Positions 46,701 through 56,930 of a DNA stretch of 64,000 nucleotides are shown piece by piece. The notes under the pieces are model-generated. The model was not told the DNA's origin. It saw only the letters and a program-made list of their open reading frames with translations, and made no database searches. The first letter of the stretch is position 1; every line of letters starts with the position of its first letter. The stretch lies in the NCBI GenBank assembly GCA_039111635.1, contig JBCAQO010000001.1, positions 1,302,001 to 1,366,000 of the forward strand, written 5' to 3'. A program made the translations under genes and the position numbers. This DNA comes from Heterobasidion occidentale (Eukaryota > Basidiomycota > Agaricomycetes > Russulales > Bondarzewiaceae).

Positions 46701-47954
46701 GTTATGATCTCTACGCGGCTGTGAAGTCTCTGATGTTGTGCCGTTTCGATTCGGCGGGGATTTATAGGTCGCCGATCGAACAGACGCAGCGGGAGACGGT
46801 GCACGCTTTGGCGTAGCAGACCCGTTAGAAGGTGCAAGAGATGTTGCCGACGAGGGGACCTCCAGGGAAGGCCGCGACGTAACGTACGTCTGATTGCTCT
46901 CGGTGGACGACCTGAAGGAGGAGGGTATGGAAGTTACCGACGGACGAGAAGGGACGGATGGAGACGGAAGACTGATAGAAGGCACTTGGCTGGACGCCGC
47001 GGATGCCCGCGAAATGGACGCTGCGTTCGACGGACGGCGGGCTCTTGGCGGGCGCACTGTTCCCGACTGGGACGACGGTGTTGTTGGCCGGAGCTTGACT
47101 GGCGACGGTACAGATTCAGGGGAAGCAGGACGAGAGGACACAGGGGAGGGCCTCTGACGGGGTCGTGATTGCAGGCGTGAGGTTCCTGGCGACCTTGCTC
47201 CTGAAGATCGCTCGTGGTCGCTACGATCTTGCGAGGGGGTGACGGATCGTTGATTTGGTGGCGGTTTCGAGCGGGGAGTCCCCGCAGGAGGCGTGGGCGT
47301 ACGTACCTCGGAGGCGTACTCGTTTGAGGGGGCCTGCCTCGCTGCTGAAGTGTGCGATCAGTCTCCCAGATGTGAATGGAGAGCAATTTTCGCACATGGG
47401 AGGGCCCCTGGATCGGGGATGTTGATGAGCTGAAGGGGCGCAGATCCATTTGTGACGGTGCGAAACAGTCTTATGAGCGCGATCAAGAACGCTGTCTGAT
47501 CTCGCGGGTTCTCGGTCTGCCACCTGTAGCTTCGTGCGAGAGTGATGTTGAGGATGGTGGGCTGTCGCGAGTGTCAGCGACAGTGGGTGGAGACCGGCGA
47601 CAGCGGCAGGACGGTGACGTACGTTGATGGCCTCGAGAGCGCGCAACTCTTGCAGCCTCCATGTCTTCCCGACCGAGAACGTGCCGTTGGAGTTCAGCTT
47701 GGATTTATGCAGGGCTCCGCTGCCGTTACTCGATTCTGCGGAGATCATGCATCACTGGCCTCGGAGATATGCGACGCAGCATTTGACATACGAGCGAGCA
47801 GGATGTACCGCGGCTTGAGCCCCTCAGCGTCGGAGCCCGAGTCCTCCCAGACCTTGATGTGCGAGACGTAGCTCTCCTCAGCGCCCCCAGTGGCGTTCCT
47901 CCTGGAGAACACGGAGCGAATTATTCTGTCTCGGACCGATTCATGATCTGACAT
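43717..47954 (-). CDS. SEC3: Exocyst complex component Sec3 (EXOC1)
   Basis: Spatial landmark subunit of the exocyst at hyphal tips. The start at 47954 gives MSDHESVRDRIIRSVFSRR. The N-terminal PH-like, PIP2-binding Sec3 domain follows: YVSHIKVWEDSGSD, RYILLARMS, KLNSNGTFSVGKTWRLQEL, TLARSYRWQTENPRDQTAF and FRTVTNGSAPLQL. Next is a long Ser/Pro/Arg-rich linker (ASPESVPSPVKLRPTTPSSQ), then the helical exocyst part: EEMLEGYEWASDDVLGQKRT, RLLDELMALEKANIHSFIES, LKYLDEAIAELDNMDSFVSS, and near the end KKIVKEYNSKDVRKNVDAL and GVWKACEEELLRITELFVKR. It ends FKRNRVGS. Introns are short and many. This is the second exocyst subunit in the window; it is 30 kb from SEC8 and on the same strand. Confidence 0.9.
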
Positions 47955-48557
47955 TGCCTATATACGAGACGAAAGACGGTGACGGAACCAAGAGCTGATG
48001 GGAACTTCCGACGGAGACGGCAACGTCGAGGCACGTGTCGTCCGTTTGTTTGTGCGTGTTGTCCAACGCCTTTGTTCCTGACCCGATCGATCTCCATGAC
48101 GCCGTTGCTATTTACGATCGACGCTCGGTCATTACCAACGGACCCAAATCACCTGCTCGATCGCACCTTTTGACCGCGACGTGCCTTCGTTTGCCCCTTC
48201 GCCGAACGCATAAAACAAAAAGGATGCTATAAAAGCTGTATGACATGAGACCAGCATATTCAATGGTATACAGAGGTGATTATGTATAAAGACGGAGACG
48301 TGTATGAACGACGGGAAAGCATAGCGAAGCGATTTCAGAGCCGACTACATGCAATGGATAAGCAAGGGACAAAACGAGCGACGGGGGATACGAGTGGGAA
48401 AATACAGTGTCAGCATCACATAACGTGGGTCAACGGGGATGAGCGGGGGGATACAGCCTTCTGAGTAGCGATACAATGTCGTGGGGCAAGGCGCACTGCC
48501 AAATGCCAGAATATACGGATAATACAAACACGGTCTGCCGGGCGGCCAGTCAGCCTA
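47955..48557. other. Intergenic, SEC3 promoter and DUF6699-gene 3' flank
   Basis: About 600 nt with only short non-conserved open frames. I see nothing recognisable. Confidence 0.5.
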
Positions 48558-49250
48558 TCATGCTGGCTCGAACACGATAGACCACTCGTCCCCCTGGGCG
48601 GGAACGAGGCCTGCGAAACGCGTTCTCCCACACAAAAAGTCAACCCGCCTCAGCCCTTTGCGACGCTCCTCCGTGCGGCGAGGCTCCTCCAACGCGTCGC
48701 AGCGAGCGACGAATGCGGCATAGACCGCGGAGTACATGGCGGGATCCGCTTTGAGCTCGTCGTACTCCAGGCCCTTGACGAGCGTCCGGAGGTGGACGTA
48801 TATCCCGATCATGACGTCCAGGACCGTCACCGCCTCCAACTCCGCAATTTCGGGCTTGATTGACAGCTTCCAAGGAAAACGGGTGCTCTGGAGGGTGATC
48901 TCCGCCACAGGAGGGTGCGTGGCGCAGGAGCTCAGGATTTCGGCCTCTATCCCCTCGCTGGACACGCGCCTCGACGCATCAAAGGATATATGCAAGGGCG
49001 ACAGGTACCGGTGGAGAGAGGCGCGGGTCTCCTCGGGAGGGACGACCGGCAGTTGGGGTGCGAGCTCTGTGTAGAGATCTGGGGAGGGGGAGGCGGCAAT
49101 GGACGGGTATAATTCTGTGTTGGGCTTTGGAGCAAACGTGTAGATGTCCAAGGCGGAGGGGGGAGTGGACGGCCCCGAGGAGGATAGAGTCGAGGATGTG
49201 GACTCCGGGGAGGAGCTGCCCTTGAAACGCACGCGACGAGGGCTCGACAT
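48558..49250 (-). CDS. DUF6699-like basidiomycete protein, unknown function
   Basis: Intronless gene of about 230 aa starting MSSPRRVRFKG at 49250. The first 80 residues are Ser/Pro-rich and disordered (SSPESTSSTLSSSGPSTPPS). The remainder is a compact domain: LHRYLSPLHISFDASRRVSS, ITLQSTRFPWKLSIKPE, VTVLDVMIGIYVHLRTLVKG, RRTEERRKGLRRVDFLCGRT and FAGLVPAQGDEWSIVFEPA. The pattern of W-x-I after aromatic residues, then VTVxDV and a C-terminal RVDFL-G-x-x-F block, is what I recall for DUF6699, a family common in Agaricomycetes. Higher GC than the left half of the window. No function is known to me. Confidence 0.75.
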   Translation of the reverse strand: MSSPRRVRFKGSSSPESTSSTLSSSGPSTPPSALDIYTFAPKPNTELYPSIAASPSPDLYTELAPQLPVVPPEETRASLHRYLSPLHISFDASRRVSSEGIEAEILSSCATHPPVAEITLQSTRFPWKLSIKPEIAELEAVTVLDVMIGIYVHLRTLVKGLEYDELKADPAMYSAVYAAFVARCDALEEPRRTEERRKGLRRVDFLCGRTRFAGLVPAQGDEWSIVFEPA

Positions 49251-49841
49251 CACAGGAGGCGAGAGTCAGCGGTGAGAATGATGCAATAAGCTTAGAAGAG
49301 GATGGTGAAACTGGGTGGGAGGAACTGGGACGCAAGAATAGAGAGGGGGGGTTTAAATGAACGTGGGGATGTACAGCACGGTGCAGCTGAAAGCCCTAGC
49401 CAGGACGATGAAGCAGCCATTGCAAGTAGCGGAGCCGTCTGCACGGTGAACTGTATGCAAGGAGCGATCAGCCGGTGCGCAGATTATCCACTCACCGCTT
49501 GTAGTCTGCACAAGTAGCCATGACTCGAGCCTGTAGAGTTGGGGGAGTTCGGCGGTGTCCTTGGTTTTGCATGACTCGCCCGAAGAATGCTGCCTTTTTG
49601 GTCCCAGGCACGTCCGGCCCGCGCCCCAGAATCACCACATATGGTGTACTGGTCGGGGAGCTGGATGCAAGGACAGCAGAGAAAGGGGATCCGGAAGGGC
49701 GCGTTGATGAGCATGCATATCACTAGCCGTCTCTCGAACAAGCAATCGCAGCGCCGTCGTTGCTCACTAATACACACGGGACTGTGATAGATCGTGACAA
49801 TCCACGCGACGCATATTTCAATTATGCCGGCCATCGAGAAC
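49251..49841. other. Intergenic, 591 nt
   Basis: Upstream of the DUF6699-like gene and downstream of ceramide glucosyltransferase. Short open frames here show no conserved content. I see no repeat or RNA gene. Confidence 0.45.
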
Positions 49842-51290
49842 TCAATCTTGAGCAAGCTCCATCCGTTGGTAGTGATCCTTCCTCGCCCTCTGACCCCACC
49901 TGAACCAACCCCGCTCCCCGCTCGCTCGCCTGACCTCCCCATTCCGCAACACCTGGTACGTCGTCCCCCTCCAGTCAACCTCGTCCCCCACTATCGCCAA
50001 CAGCCAGATGGGGAACGCGAGCACTTCCCGCACGGCCCACGCCGCGATGAATCCCCACCGCTTAGGCGCCGGCAAGGGGTACCCAGCCAACGACGCGTAT
50101 ACATCCAAGTCGACCAGAATCCATAGAAGGAAATGCATGGGGATAAACAGCCACGCGGGGAACCCAAAGAGGTACCGCAGACATGCCGAGGCGATGGCAC
50201 CCAGCGCGACGGACTCCGTCAGCGGTTCGACCAGAGTCGCGGCCAGCGTCATGTGCTTGCGGACGCGGATCCAGCGCACGCGCCGCCACACGTAGTCCGA
50301 CAAGGACATGTTCCCGATCGCGTTGAGTGCGATGTCGCAGGAGAGGTCGTGGCGCAGGTCGAGCTCGTGCCAGAGCGCGCCCGCGATCATGTTGTCCTCC
50401 GCAAGGAACCGCCCGAAAGCGGCCAATCCGCGCTCCGGCGGCGGCTCGTCCCCCGCGTGCGTGCGGGGTTTGAGCGATCCGTCGACGCGTTCGAGGTCCG
50501 AGCGGCGGTAGAGATTCGACTTTCCCATGACGCACGAGTCAATGGCCACGGTGTTGATCGCGATGTACATCTTTGCGTGGTTCGTGTTCAAAAAGGCCTC
50601 CTCTATTCGGGAGCCAAGCGTGAGCTGGTGCGCGAAGGCAAAGGGAACGTGGTGCACGAGGGCTATGCGCCTAGGACCAGGTGCCGGAGGGGGTGGTTGG
50701 TTTAGGATATCGACTGCGCGCGCGAGGGTACCGGGAGCGACCGTGACGTTCGAATCGAGCACCCAGAGTATATCGTGCGCAGCCTCTCGGTACGATCGGA
50801 TAAGGTTGTTGACTTTGGGATTGACTCCGACGATCTCCTCTCCTGGAGAGATCGGCGTCATCTTGCGGCCGCGTGGGCACTGACATGTGTGACGGCGCAC
50901 CTACGATGACTCTGGCGTTCGTGCCGGGGTACTTGGCCACCAACTCGTGAATAACGGGCAGCGCCTGGTCATCCTCGTCCGCAACCGACAGGAGGAGCTC
51001 GAAGTTGGGATATTCTTGCACGAAAGACGACTCGAGGTTTTCGTAAAGATTCGTGTCCAAGCCCTTGATGGGCCTGAGTATAGAAACGCCCGGTGCGGTC
51101 TGTGCAGAGGACGATGAAAGAGGAGATCGTGGGCGGATTCGGTAGCGCTTGCGACTGCAAAGCGATCAGGAAGGAACAGCATGGACGAGGCTGAGCATCA
51201 ACGTACGCAGACCAGCAGCCCAGCAGCCCAACCGACCAGATGGCACCGTACCAGCTAGGCCGGCGACAGCGATGCCCAGAGGCAAGGCAT
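49842..51290 (-). CDS. Ceramide glucosyltransferase (GT21)
   Basis: Golgi/ER membrane enzyme that transfers glucose from UDP-glucose to ceramide, making fungal glucosylceramide. Visible motifs are SILRPIKGLDTNLYENLES, D1 region LLSVADEDDQALPV, GEEIVGVNPKVNNLIRSYRE, D2 in ILWVLDSNVTV, ALVHHVPFAFAHQ, FLAEDNMIAGALWHELDL and the (Q/R)xxRW signature in WRRVRWIRVRK. Membrane segments follow (FPAWLFIPMHFLLWILVDLD, AWAVREVLAFPIWLLAIVG). The stop is at 49842-49844. The N-terminal anchor is split over two frames, LPLGIAVAGLA and WYGAIWSVGLLGCWSA, which join if one base is added near 51254. The start is therefore uncertain (ATG at 51288-51290, or 51330-51332). GC-rich coding sequence. Confidence 0.88.
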
Positions 51291-51565
51291 TCTCTCGAAT
51301 ACAGCGCTCCGCACGTCTTCAGTCGAGTTCATTGGCACTGTGGCCGGCGTCGTGTATGCAGGCAAGCCGCAGAACGCGGTTGAACCGTCTTGATGCGAGC
51401 TGGTCAAGGGTAAGGATCACTGCGAGACGCCCGTTCGTCTTCGCCCGTGGCGTCGGGCGAGAACGGTACAAAACAAACATGCCCGGTCTTCATATTAGAA
51501 ATTTCGCATATAATTCGAAGAGCGTCACTAGAACAGAGCATGTATGTACGGGGGTGTGCAGGGGC

Positions 51566-53060
51566 TCAGGCAAGCTCCTGCAGCTCAAACACATCTACGG
51601 TATTCTTCCACGCTTTCTCTACCACCTTGTCGAAGGGCACGCCCTCGTTCAGTCTGTGAATCACCCAGGCCACGCCTCCGATCGCGCTGGCCTCGTTCCT
51701 GCCCTTCACGGGCTTCCCATACACAAAACTCTCGGGCTTGGTGGCTGGTGGGAAGTACAGCGCACGCAGGGAGGCGGGCAACGTGTCGAGGTGTTTCTTG
51801 GAAGCCTGCGTAGAAGACATCGAACACCATGGGGCATCTACACGCAATGAATGCTTGCTCGACGGGAGTGAGGAGGTGGGATTACCAGTCTCAAACATGA
51901 TTTTCTCAGGACGGATTGACTGCGCAGCGGCCAGGTTCTCCTCCGTTTTCAACGAACACCCGTTCGCGCTGCGGCCACCACCGCCGAATCAGCCGCTCGC
52001 CCAGAATGCCGATGCACGCCATCACAAACCTGATATGAAACCCCATGTCCATCTGAAGTGCCCGTCGTCAGGATCAACGCCAACAGCACAGGGTGCGACG
52101 CACATATTCTTTACATTCTTCGATCGAGCCCGTGAAGCTGTGAACGACGCCTCCCTTGCCGCCCACCGCCCTGCCGCCGTCCTCGCCGAACCCCTCCTCG
52201 CGGAGGATCTGCACCAAGTCCTTATGCGCGGCGCGCGAATGGAGGAACAGCGGCAGATGGTGCTTCCTGGCGAGGCCCAACTGCGAACCTGTGGCCGACG
52301 ACGACGACGAAAACGAAAACGAAAAAGGGTCTGTCCGGCGGACGCGACGCACATACGCTCGAGGGCGCACTCACGGAAATGGCGCTTCTGCACGTCGGGG
52401 GACGCAAAGTGCGTGCGGTCGTAGTCGAGCCCGCACTCCCCCACGGCGACGACCCGGCCACGGCCTGTCCGATTAGCCTCGATGAGCTCGTCGAGCGCGC
52501 GCAGGTAGGCCTCTGCGCCGCCCGGGTGCTTCTCGAACTCGGTCGAGCGCGTCGGGTGGCAGCCGACGGTCGCGTAGAGGCCTGTTCTCGGGGCTCGCGA
52601 GATCAGCCTGGCGAATACAGAGCGCAATGCGACGCGACATACCGTGCTCCTTCGCGAGCTCCAGGGCCTGCTTGGATTCGTGCAGGCTGCCGCCGGTGAT
52701 GATCATGGACTTCACGCCCGCCGCCCTCGAGCGCTCCAGCATAGCCGCAAAGTCATCTGTCCCCGCGCGTCGGCACCGACACTCGCACCGCACATGGACC
52801 GACTACCGCTCGACGCACCATCGTGTTTCTTGCGCCCATGGTAATGTCCTCGGAACACCGGATCCGTGAGGTTCACTGCCCGCCCTGGTCAACACGACAC
52901 AGCCTCTTCGCCGAACGGGTCTGACGAACCTCCGATGTCTGCGATGCATCGCAAGCAGGCGTGAGACGCATACACATGCTATGCGGGATCAGAGATGCGC
53001 ACCGATGAACCTGAAGTTCGCGTTCTCAGCCGGCTTGGCGGCGATGACGGTAACGGGCAT
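51566..53060 (-). CDS. TatD-family metal-dependent deoxyribonuclease
   Basis: TIM-barrel amidohydrolase-fold nuclease; TatD homologues act in DNA degradation in apoptosis-like death and in 3'-5' DNA trimming. The ATG at 53058-53060 gives MPVTVIAAKPAENANFRFIG. Blocks follow in order across introns: NLTDPVFRGHYHGRKKHDD, GVKSMIITGGSLHESKQAL, YATVGCHPTRSTEFEK, VAVGECGLDYDRTHFASPD (metal-binding Glu), LPLFLHSRAAHKDL, GVVHSFTGSIEECKEY and MFETDAPWCS (metal-binding Asp, assembled over an intron). The end is KAWKNTVDVFELQELA. The first barrel strand reads FIGVNLTD where many TatD proteins have DIGANLTD. Its start faces the tRNA gene. Confidence 0.9.
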
Positions 53061-53450
53061 GATAGGTGGTACGGCGGAGCGAGATGACGAGCGCACGAAG
53101 CAAGAGATGCTAGCTAGCCAATACTGTATGCGTCGGCCTTAATCGCGTTATCGCCGGGGTCATGAGGATGAGCGACACAGCAATCAGCGCCTTCAGGGCA
53201 GACGATGTCCAACACCGCCAGGGTCGACACAAGCGACACTCTGACTTCCTGCCCAACCAAAGGAGGCCAAAGGCCATGATCCTATATGATCCTTCGGAGA
53301 GCACGACCGGGTCCAGCCGGGTCCGCGCATTGCAAATTCAACCCCCGCCAATAGCCGGACTCCCGACACCGGCCTCCGTCCTCGCTCCCCGGCGAAAAAA
53401 AAACCTGAGCAAAATAATCTGCCCCTCCAGTGCCCCTCCCCGCAAGGTGG
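53061..53450. other. Intergenic between TatD and tRNA-Lys
   Basis: About 390 nt, expected to hold the TatD promoter. Contains a C-rich then A-rich patch near 53340-53410. No gene seen. Confidence 0.45.
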
Positions 53451-53455
53451 AAAAA
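53451..53455 (-). terminator. RNA polymerase III terminator of tRNA-Lys
   Basis: A run of five T on the minus strand starts 8 nt after the tRNA 3' end, as expected for Pol III termination. Confidence 0.75.
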
Positions 53456-53462
53456 GTGTACT

Positions 53463-53545
53463 AGCCCACCGCGAGGGTCGAACTCGCAGCCTTCAGATAC
53501 CCGCCTATAAGAGTCTGACGCTCTATCCGATTGAGCTAGGCGGGC
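53463..53545 (-). tRNA. tRNA-Lys (anticodon CUU) with 9-nt intron
   Basis: Minus-strand cloverleaf. The acceptor pairs GCCCGCC with GGTGGGC (one G-U), the D arm is GCTC/GAGC, the anticodon stem is TCAGA/TCTGA, and the T arm is GCGAG-TTCGACC-CTCGC with the invariant TTC. The anticodon loop CTCTTA-A has anticodon CTT and is interrupted after position 37 by TAGGCGGGT, the standard eukaryotic intron site. The discriminator base is T. The intron's first eight bases are the exact complement of tRNA bases 2-9 (CCCGCCTA). Confidence 0.93.
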
Positions 53546-54814
53546 TGTGGTAGCGTGTGCGTTGTCGACGTCATGGTCGGTGTAGACGATGTGCAGGCAC
53601 TGTCCTTGGGGACCGCTCAGAAGGCACCCAAAGTCGACAGTGACTACGATCGTTCGCGCGCATAGACACCCACAAGCACATACTTATCACGGTGCCACAC
53701 GACCGACTGCCACTCGACAAAGCCGAACATGTCACCGCGATAGACGAGAACGAGAAACAAAAAACAGGACATAAATCATGAAGCAAAGAGTAATAAATCC
53801 TAGAGCTTAGCTATAACGGCAAGGCAAATCAAATAAAGAATGGAAAAGACAGCGGAAGAAGAAGGCAAGTGGATCATTTCGCAACAACAACGCGCAAAAC
53901 AAGACCTGCGGGAGTTCGATGGTGGCAAAAAGGGATTCGAGAAGGCTCGGGGGAAGAGGGAGCAAAGAGGTCCCGGGTATACTACATACACGCTCACAGG
54001 CAAGTAAGTAAGTAGCCATCACGGCCCCGACATCCCTACCGCGTGAAAATGAACATTCGTAGCGTATCGGGGGGCAGAGACGGCGGGGGTCCGGCACATG
54101 GAAGGTTGAAAGGGGAGGAGTAAGGGGGAGGGGGGAAAGGCGATCGAAAGGGTATTTTTCGTCAAAGGAAAGGGATGGAAAAAGAACGCAAGAACGTCCA
54201 GCGGCTCGAGACCCGAGAAATTCATAGACAACGTATAAATAAAAGGGGGAAAAAAGCGCAAAGAGAAACGTCGACAGGCCGTCCTTGTACATGCGCAGAG
54301 TCCACGAGGGGGCAGGTAGGGTAAATAAGTAGGGAGGGCGGAGGGGGCGAGGCGCGTGGGAGGGTCGTCAAGTAGGAGTTAGTATCTCTAAGACAGTCGA
54401 GAGCAGAGACGTCGCAGCGGCGCAGCCGTCGCCCCGTCCGCTCACACAGCACAACAACCCACAGCAAAGGTCCTCTACACAGGCCTGCACGGCGGTTGCC
54501 GGACCGAGCCGAACCACCGAGTCGCATCGAGCGCATCGGCAGCACACGTGCCGCGTGCGTGGGGGAGGAGCCGGCCGCGATAAGCAATGAGCAACAAACG
54601 AGGGAGACGGCGTCAGGCCACGGGGGGGTAAAACAAACGAATGAATTGCATACATCAACGACTCAACTCGACTCTGTGTCCGACTCTGTCTGACGCGCGA
54701 CGAAAGAACGCATGTCACGCACGCACACACGAACGAACGAAAGAGGAGCAACGCGTTCAACGCCCCGCCCCACGCCCCACGCCGGCCTCCCCCCCCGCTC
54801 TTCACTCACCCTCC
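53546..54814. other. Long intergenic region with G-rich tracts
   Basis: 1.27 kb between the tRNA and the stop codon of the Ser/Ala-rich gene. The plus strand is purine-rich, with G runs at 54068-54089 and 54110-54140. Open frames are low-complexity shadows. It may contain the 3' UTR of the gene to the right. No conserved gene seen. Confidence 0.45.
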
Positions 54815-56157
54815 TCAGTAGCCCGCGCCCCGATTATAGTCGTACGGGTTCGGCACCTCGTACCCGCCCGCCTGATGGTGCAACGGCACGCCGTACTGGT
54901 CGTACCCGCGCGCCATGCTCGGCCCGCGCGCGAGCGGCATCTGGCCCATCTGGCCCATCTGCGGCGGGGCGGGGCTCACGCCGCGCGCGAGGTCCGCATA
55001 TCCCCCGACGGGCGCAAAGTTCGTGGGACCCGCGGTGAAGTCGTGGTCGGGGATCGGGTTCAGCGGCGCGGGCGCGTTGTTCGCCGTCGCGCCGTACCCG
55101 CCCGCCGCACCCACGCCGGCGCCTCCCGCCGCGCTCTCGTGGCCCGAGGAGTGGAAGGACGACGCGTTGGACGGCACGCGGCGATGCGTCGGCAGCCCGC
55201 TGTCGTGGTCTGTCGGCTGCCAATCGATCGGCTGCATGCGGTCCTCGAACTGGGACGAGGGCCTGAACTTCCACTTGCGGATGATGGTCCATATGAGCGC
55301 GGTGCCGCCGATGCAGGAGGCGATCACGATGAGCACGGTGATCGCGGTGTGGGAGATGGAGGAGTTGCCGGACTTCTTGGACGTGTCCGAGCTCGCGGAG
55401 GCCGTGGCGGCGGCAGCGGAGACAGAGCTGAAGACGGTTTTGACGGCGGCTGCAGAAGATGCAGCGGCTGCTTCAGAGGACACGGACGCCTGCACAAAGT
55501 TGACGGACTGCGAGGTCTCGACGGCGCGCGTGGTCTGTGCGGCCGCAGACGAAGTGGGGGTGACCGAGGTGGAGGAGGCGCTCGAGAGGGATGCGGTGGA
55601 CGACGCAGTGCCGGTGAGGCCACCGAGAATGCTACCAAGAAGGCCTGTGGACGACGCAGCCTGGAACAGAGATAAGGAATGAAGCGTGAGCAAACGATGT
55701 AACCAGGGAAGACGACCGGTCGTCAGATGGGAGGGACGTGGATACTGACCGAGCTAGTAGCAGCGGACGAAGCGGCGCTAGAAGTGGCAGCGCTCGAGGC
55801 CGCGGAAGAGGTGGCAGCGGCTGATGTGGCCGCAGAGGACGATGCGGCAGAGGCAGAGGCAGAGGCAGAGGTGGCAGCGCTGGCGCTGGCGGAGGCGGAA
55901 GATGAGACGGCGGCAGAGGACGACTCGCTGGGGGGGTTGCCTGCTGCGCCGAGAGCGGGTTGGCTGTCACCGCCAGTGATTATGCTGCTGAGACCGGAAG
56001 CGCGTTTTCTGACCATGCGAGTGAGGTCTTCGCCATGGGGGCGACGGGGGGCGGGAGCAAAGCCTTTGGCGTCTGCGGTGGTGGAGGCGAGTGTGAGCGC
56101 GAGGGCGACGTATAAAACGAGCGTGAGGGCAAGCTTGCTGGGCTTGGCGATAAACAT
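54815..56157 (-). CDS. Ser/Ala-rich single-pass membrane protein (cell-surface sensor-like)
   Basis: About 420 aa in two exons. The start at 56157 gives a signal peptide (SKLALTLVLYVALALTLAS). A short conserved-looking ectodomain (APRRPHGEDLTRMVRKRASG) is followed by about 200 residues of Ser/Ala/Thr repeats (SASASASAATSASASASAA), expected to be heavily O-mannosylated. One transmembrane helix (ITVLIVIASCIGGTALIWTI) is followed by a basic stop-transfer KWKFR and a Gly/Pro/Tyr-rich cytosolic tail with a small MGQMGQM repeat and ending DYNRGAGY. The plan of signal, mucin stalk, one helix and short tail matches Wsc/Mid2-type wall-stress sensors, but no WSC cysteine domain is present. A sensor role is inference. 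The antisense strand is open by composition only. Confidence 0.8.
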
Positions 56158-56930
56158 GGTTGAGTGTGTGTGTGTGTGTGCGTATTATATGATACTAGCG
56201 ATGGGAGGAGAGAGGGACGAGCGGCGAACTCAGACAAAGCTGACGGCCTTGTTGGAGGTTGACGGTGCGCTGCTTCGGCCGGGGGGGAGGTGGTGGAGGT
56301 TATGTGGATGGAGTCTGTCGGAAGGGGGACGGGAAAAGCAAAAAGCAAAAACGAAGTGGGGGAAGGAAGAGAGAAGCGAAGCGAGGCCAGCACCACCAGG
56401 GCGAGGAACGGGGGTCGAAACGGGGAGCACGGGGAAGTGGAACGAAAAGGAGGAGAGAGAGCAGACTCGCGTCAGGGAGGAGGAGGAGAGAAAGGAAACG
56501 CTCACTGAGACCGCGGGGGGAAACGGACAAGCCGAGGAATCGAGAGAGCACAAGAGAGGCGAGGAAGGAGCGTGAGGGGACAACAGCTGGGCAACGGCGT
56601 CTGGTCTGTGTCTGCTGCGTCCCCCATCATCAGCCCCCGATGCCTAGGTAACCACCTTCCATTCTGGGCGCAGTCCTCCTCCACTCCATGCGCTCACGTC
56701 ACTCCCTGTTCCATTCCGTTCACGCAAGAAAAAAATGGTCCTTGCCCTCATCGTATACTACGAGTATAGTCGTCGCTAGGGTACTTACAGTCCAACCCTC
56801 CCATCTCCCACCTCGAGCGTGGGCAGCTACGTAGTACGCGGTAGGGAGTAACGACAGATCGCTATCGAGAAAAGAAAACGAAACGAATAAGAGATACTGA
56901 AAAAATCCGACGCCTCGTCCCGCATCCCCT
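56158..56930. other. Intergenic with 300-nt polypurine tract
   Basis: Promoter and leader of the Ser/Ala-rich gene. From about 56275 to 56580 the plus strand is almost only G and A (C/T on the transcribed strand). Pyrimidine-rich leaders are common in fungal promoters, but this one is long. No gene seen. Confidence 0.6.
56164..56180 (+). repeat. (GT)8 microsatellite
   Basis: Dinucleotide run ending 6 nt upstream of the ATG of the Ser/Ala-rich gene, so in its 5' leader (CA repeat on the coding strand). Confidence 0.85.

Noticed and set aside
50133..50705. Plus-strand 190-codon open frame
   Set aside because: Antisense of the ceramide glucosyltransferase catalytic exon.
54641..55675. 344-codon plus-strand open frame
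   Set aside because: It lies antisense to the Ser/Ala-rich gene. Its Arg/Gly-rich content is the shadow of GC-rich Ser/Ala/Pro codons, and no domain is visible.
55727..56575. 282-codon plus-strand open frame, Glu/Ala-rich
   Set aside because: Antisense of a Ser/Ala repeat, running on into the polypurine tract; pure composition effect.
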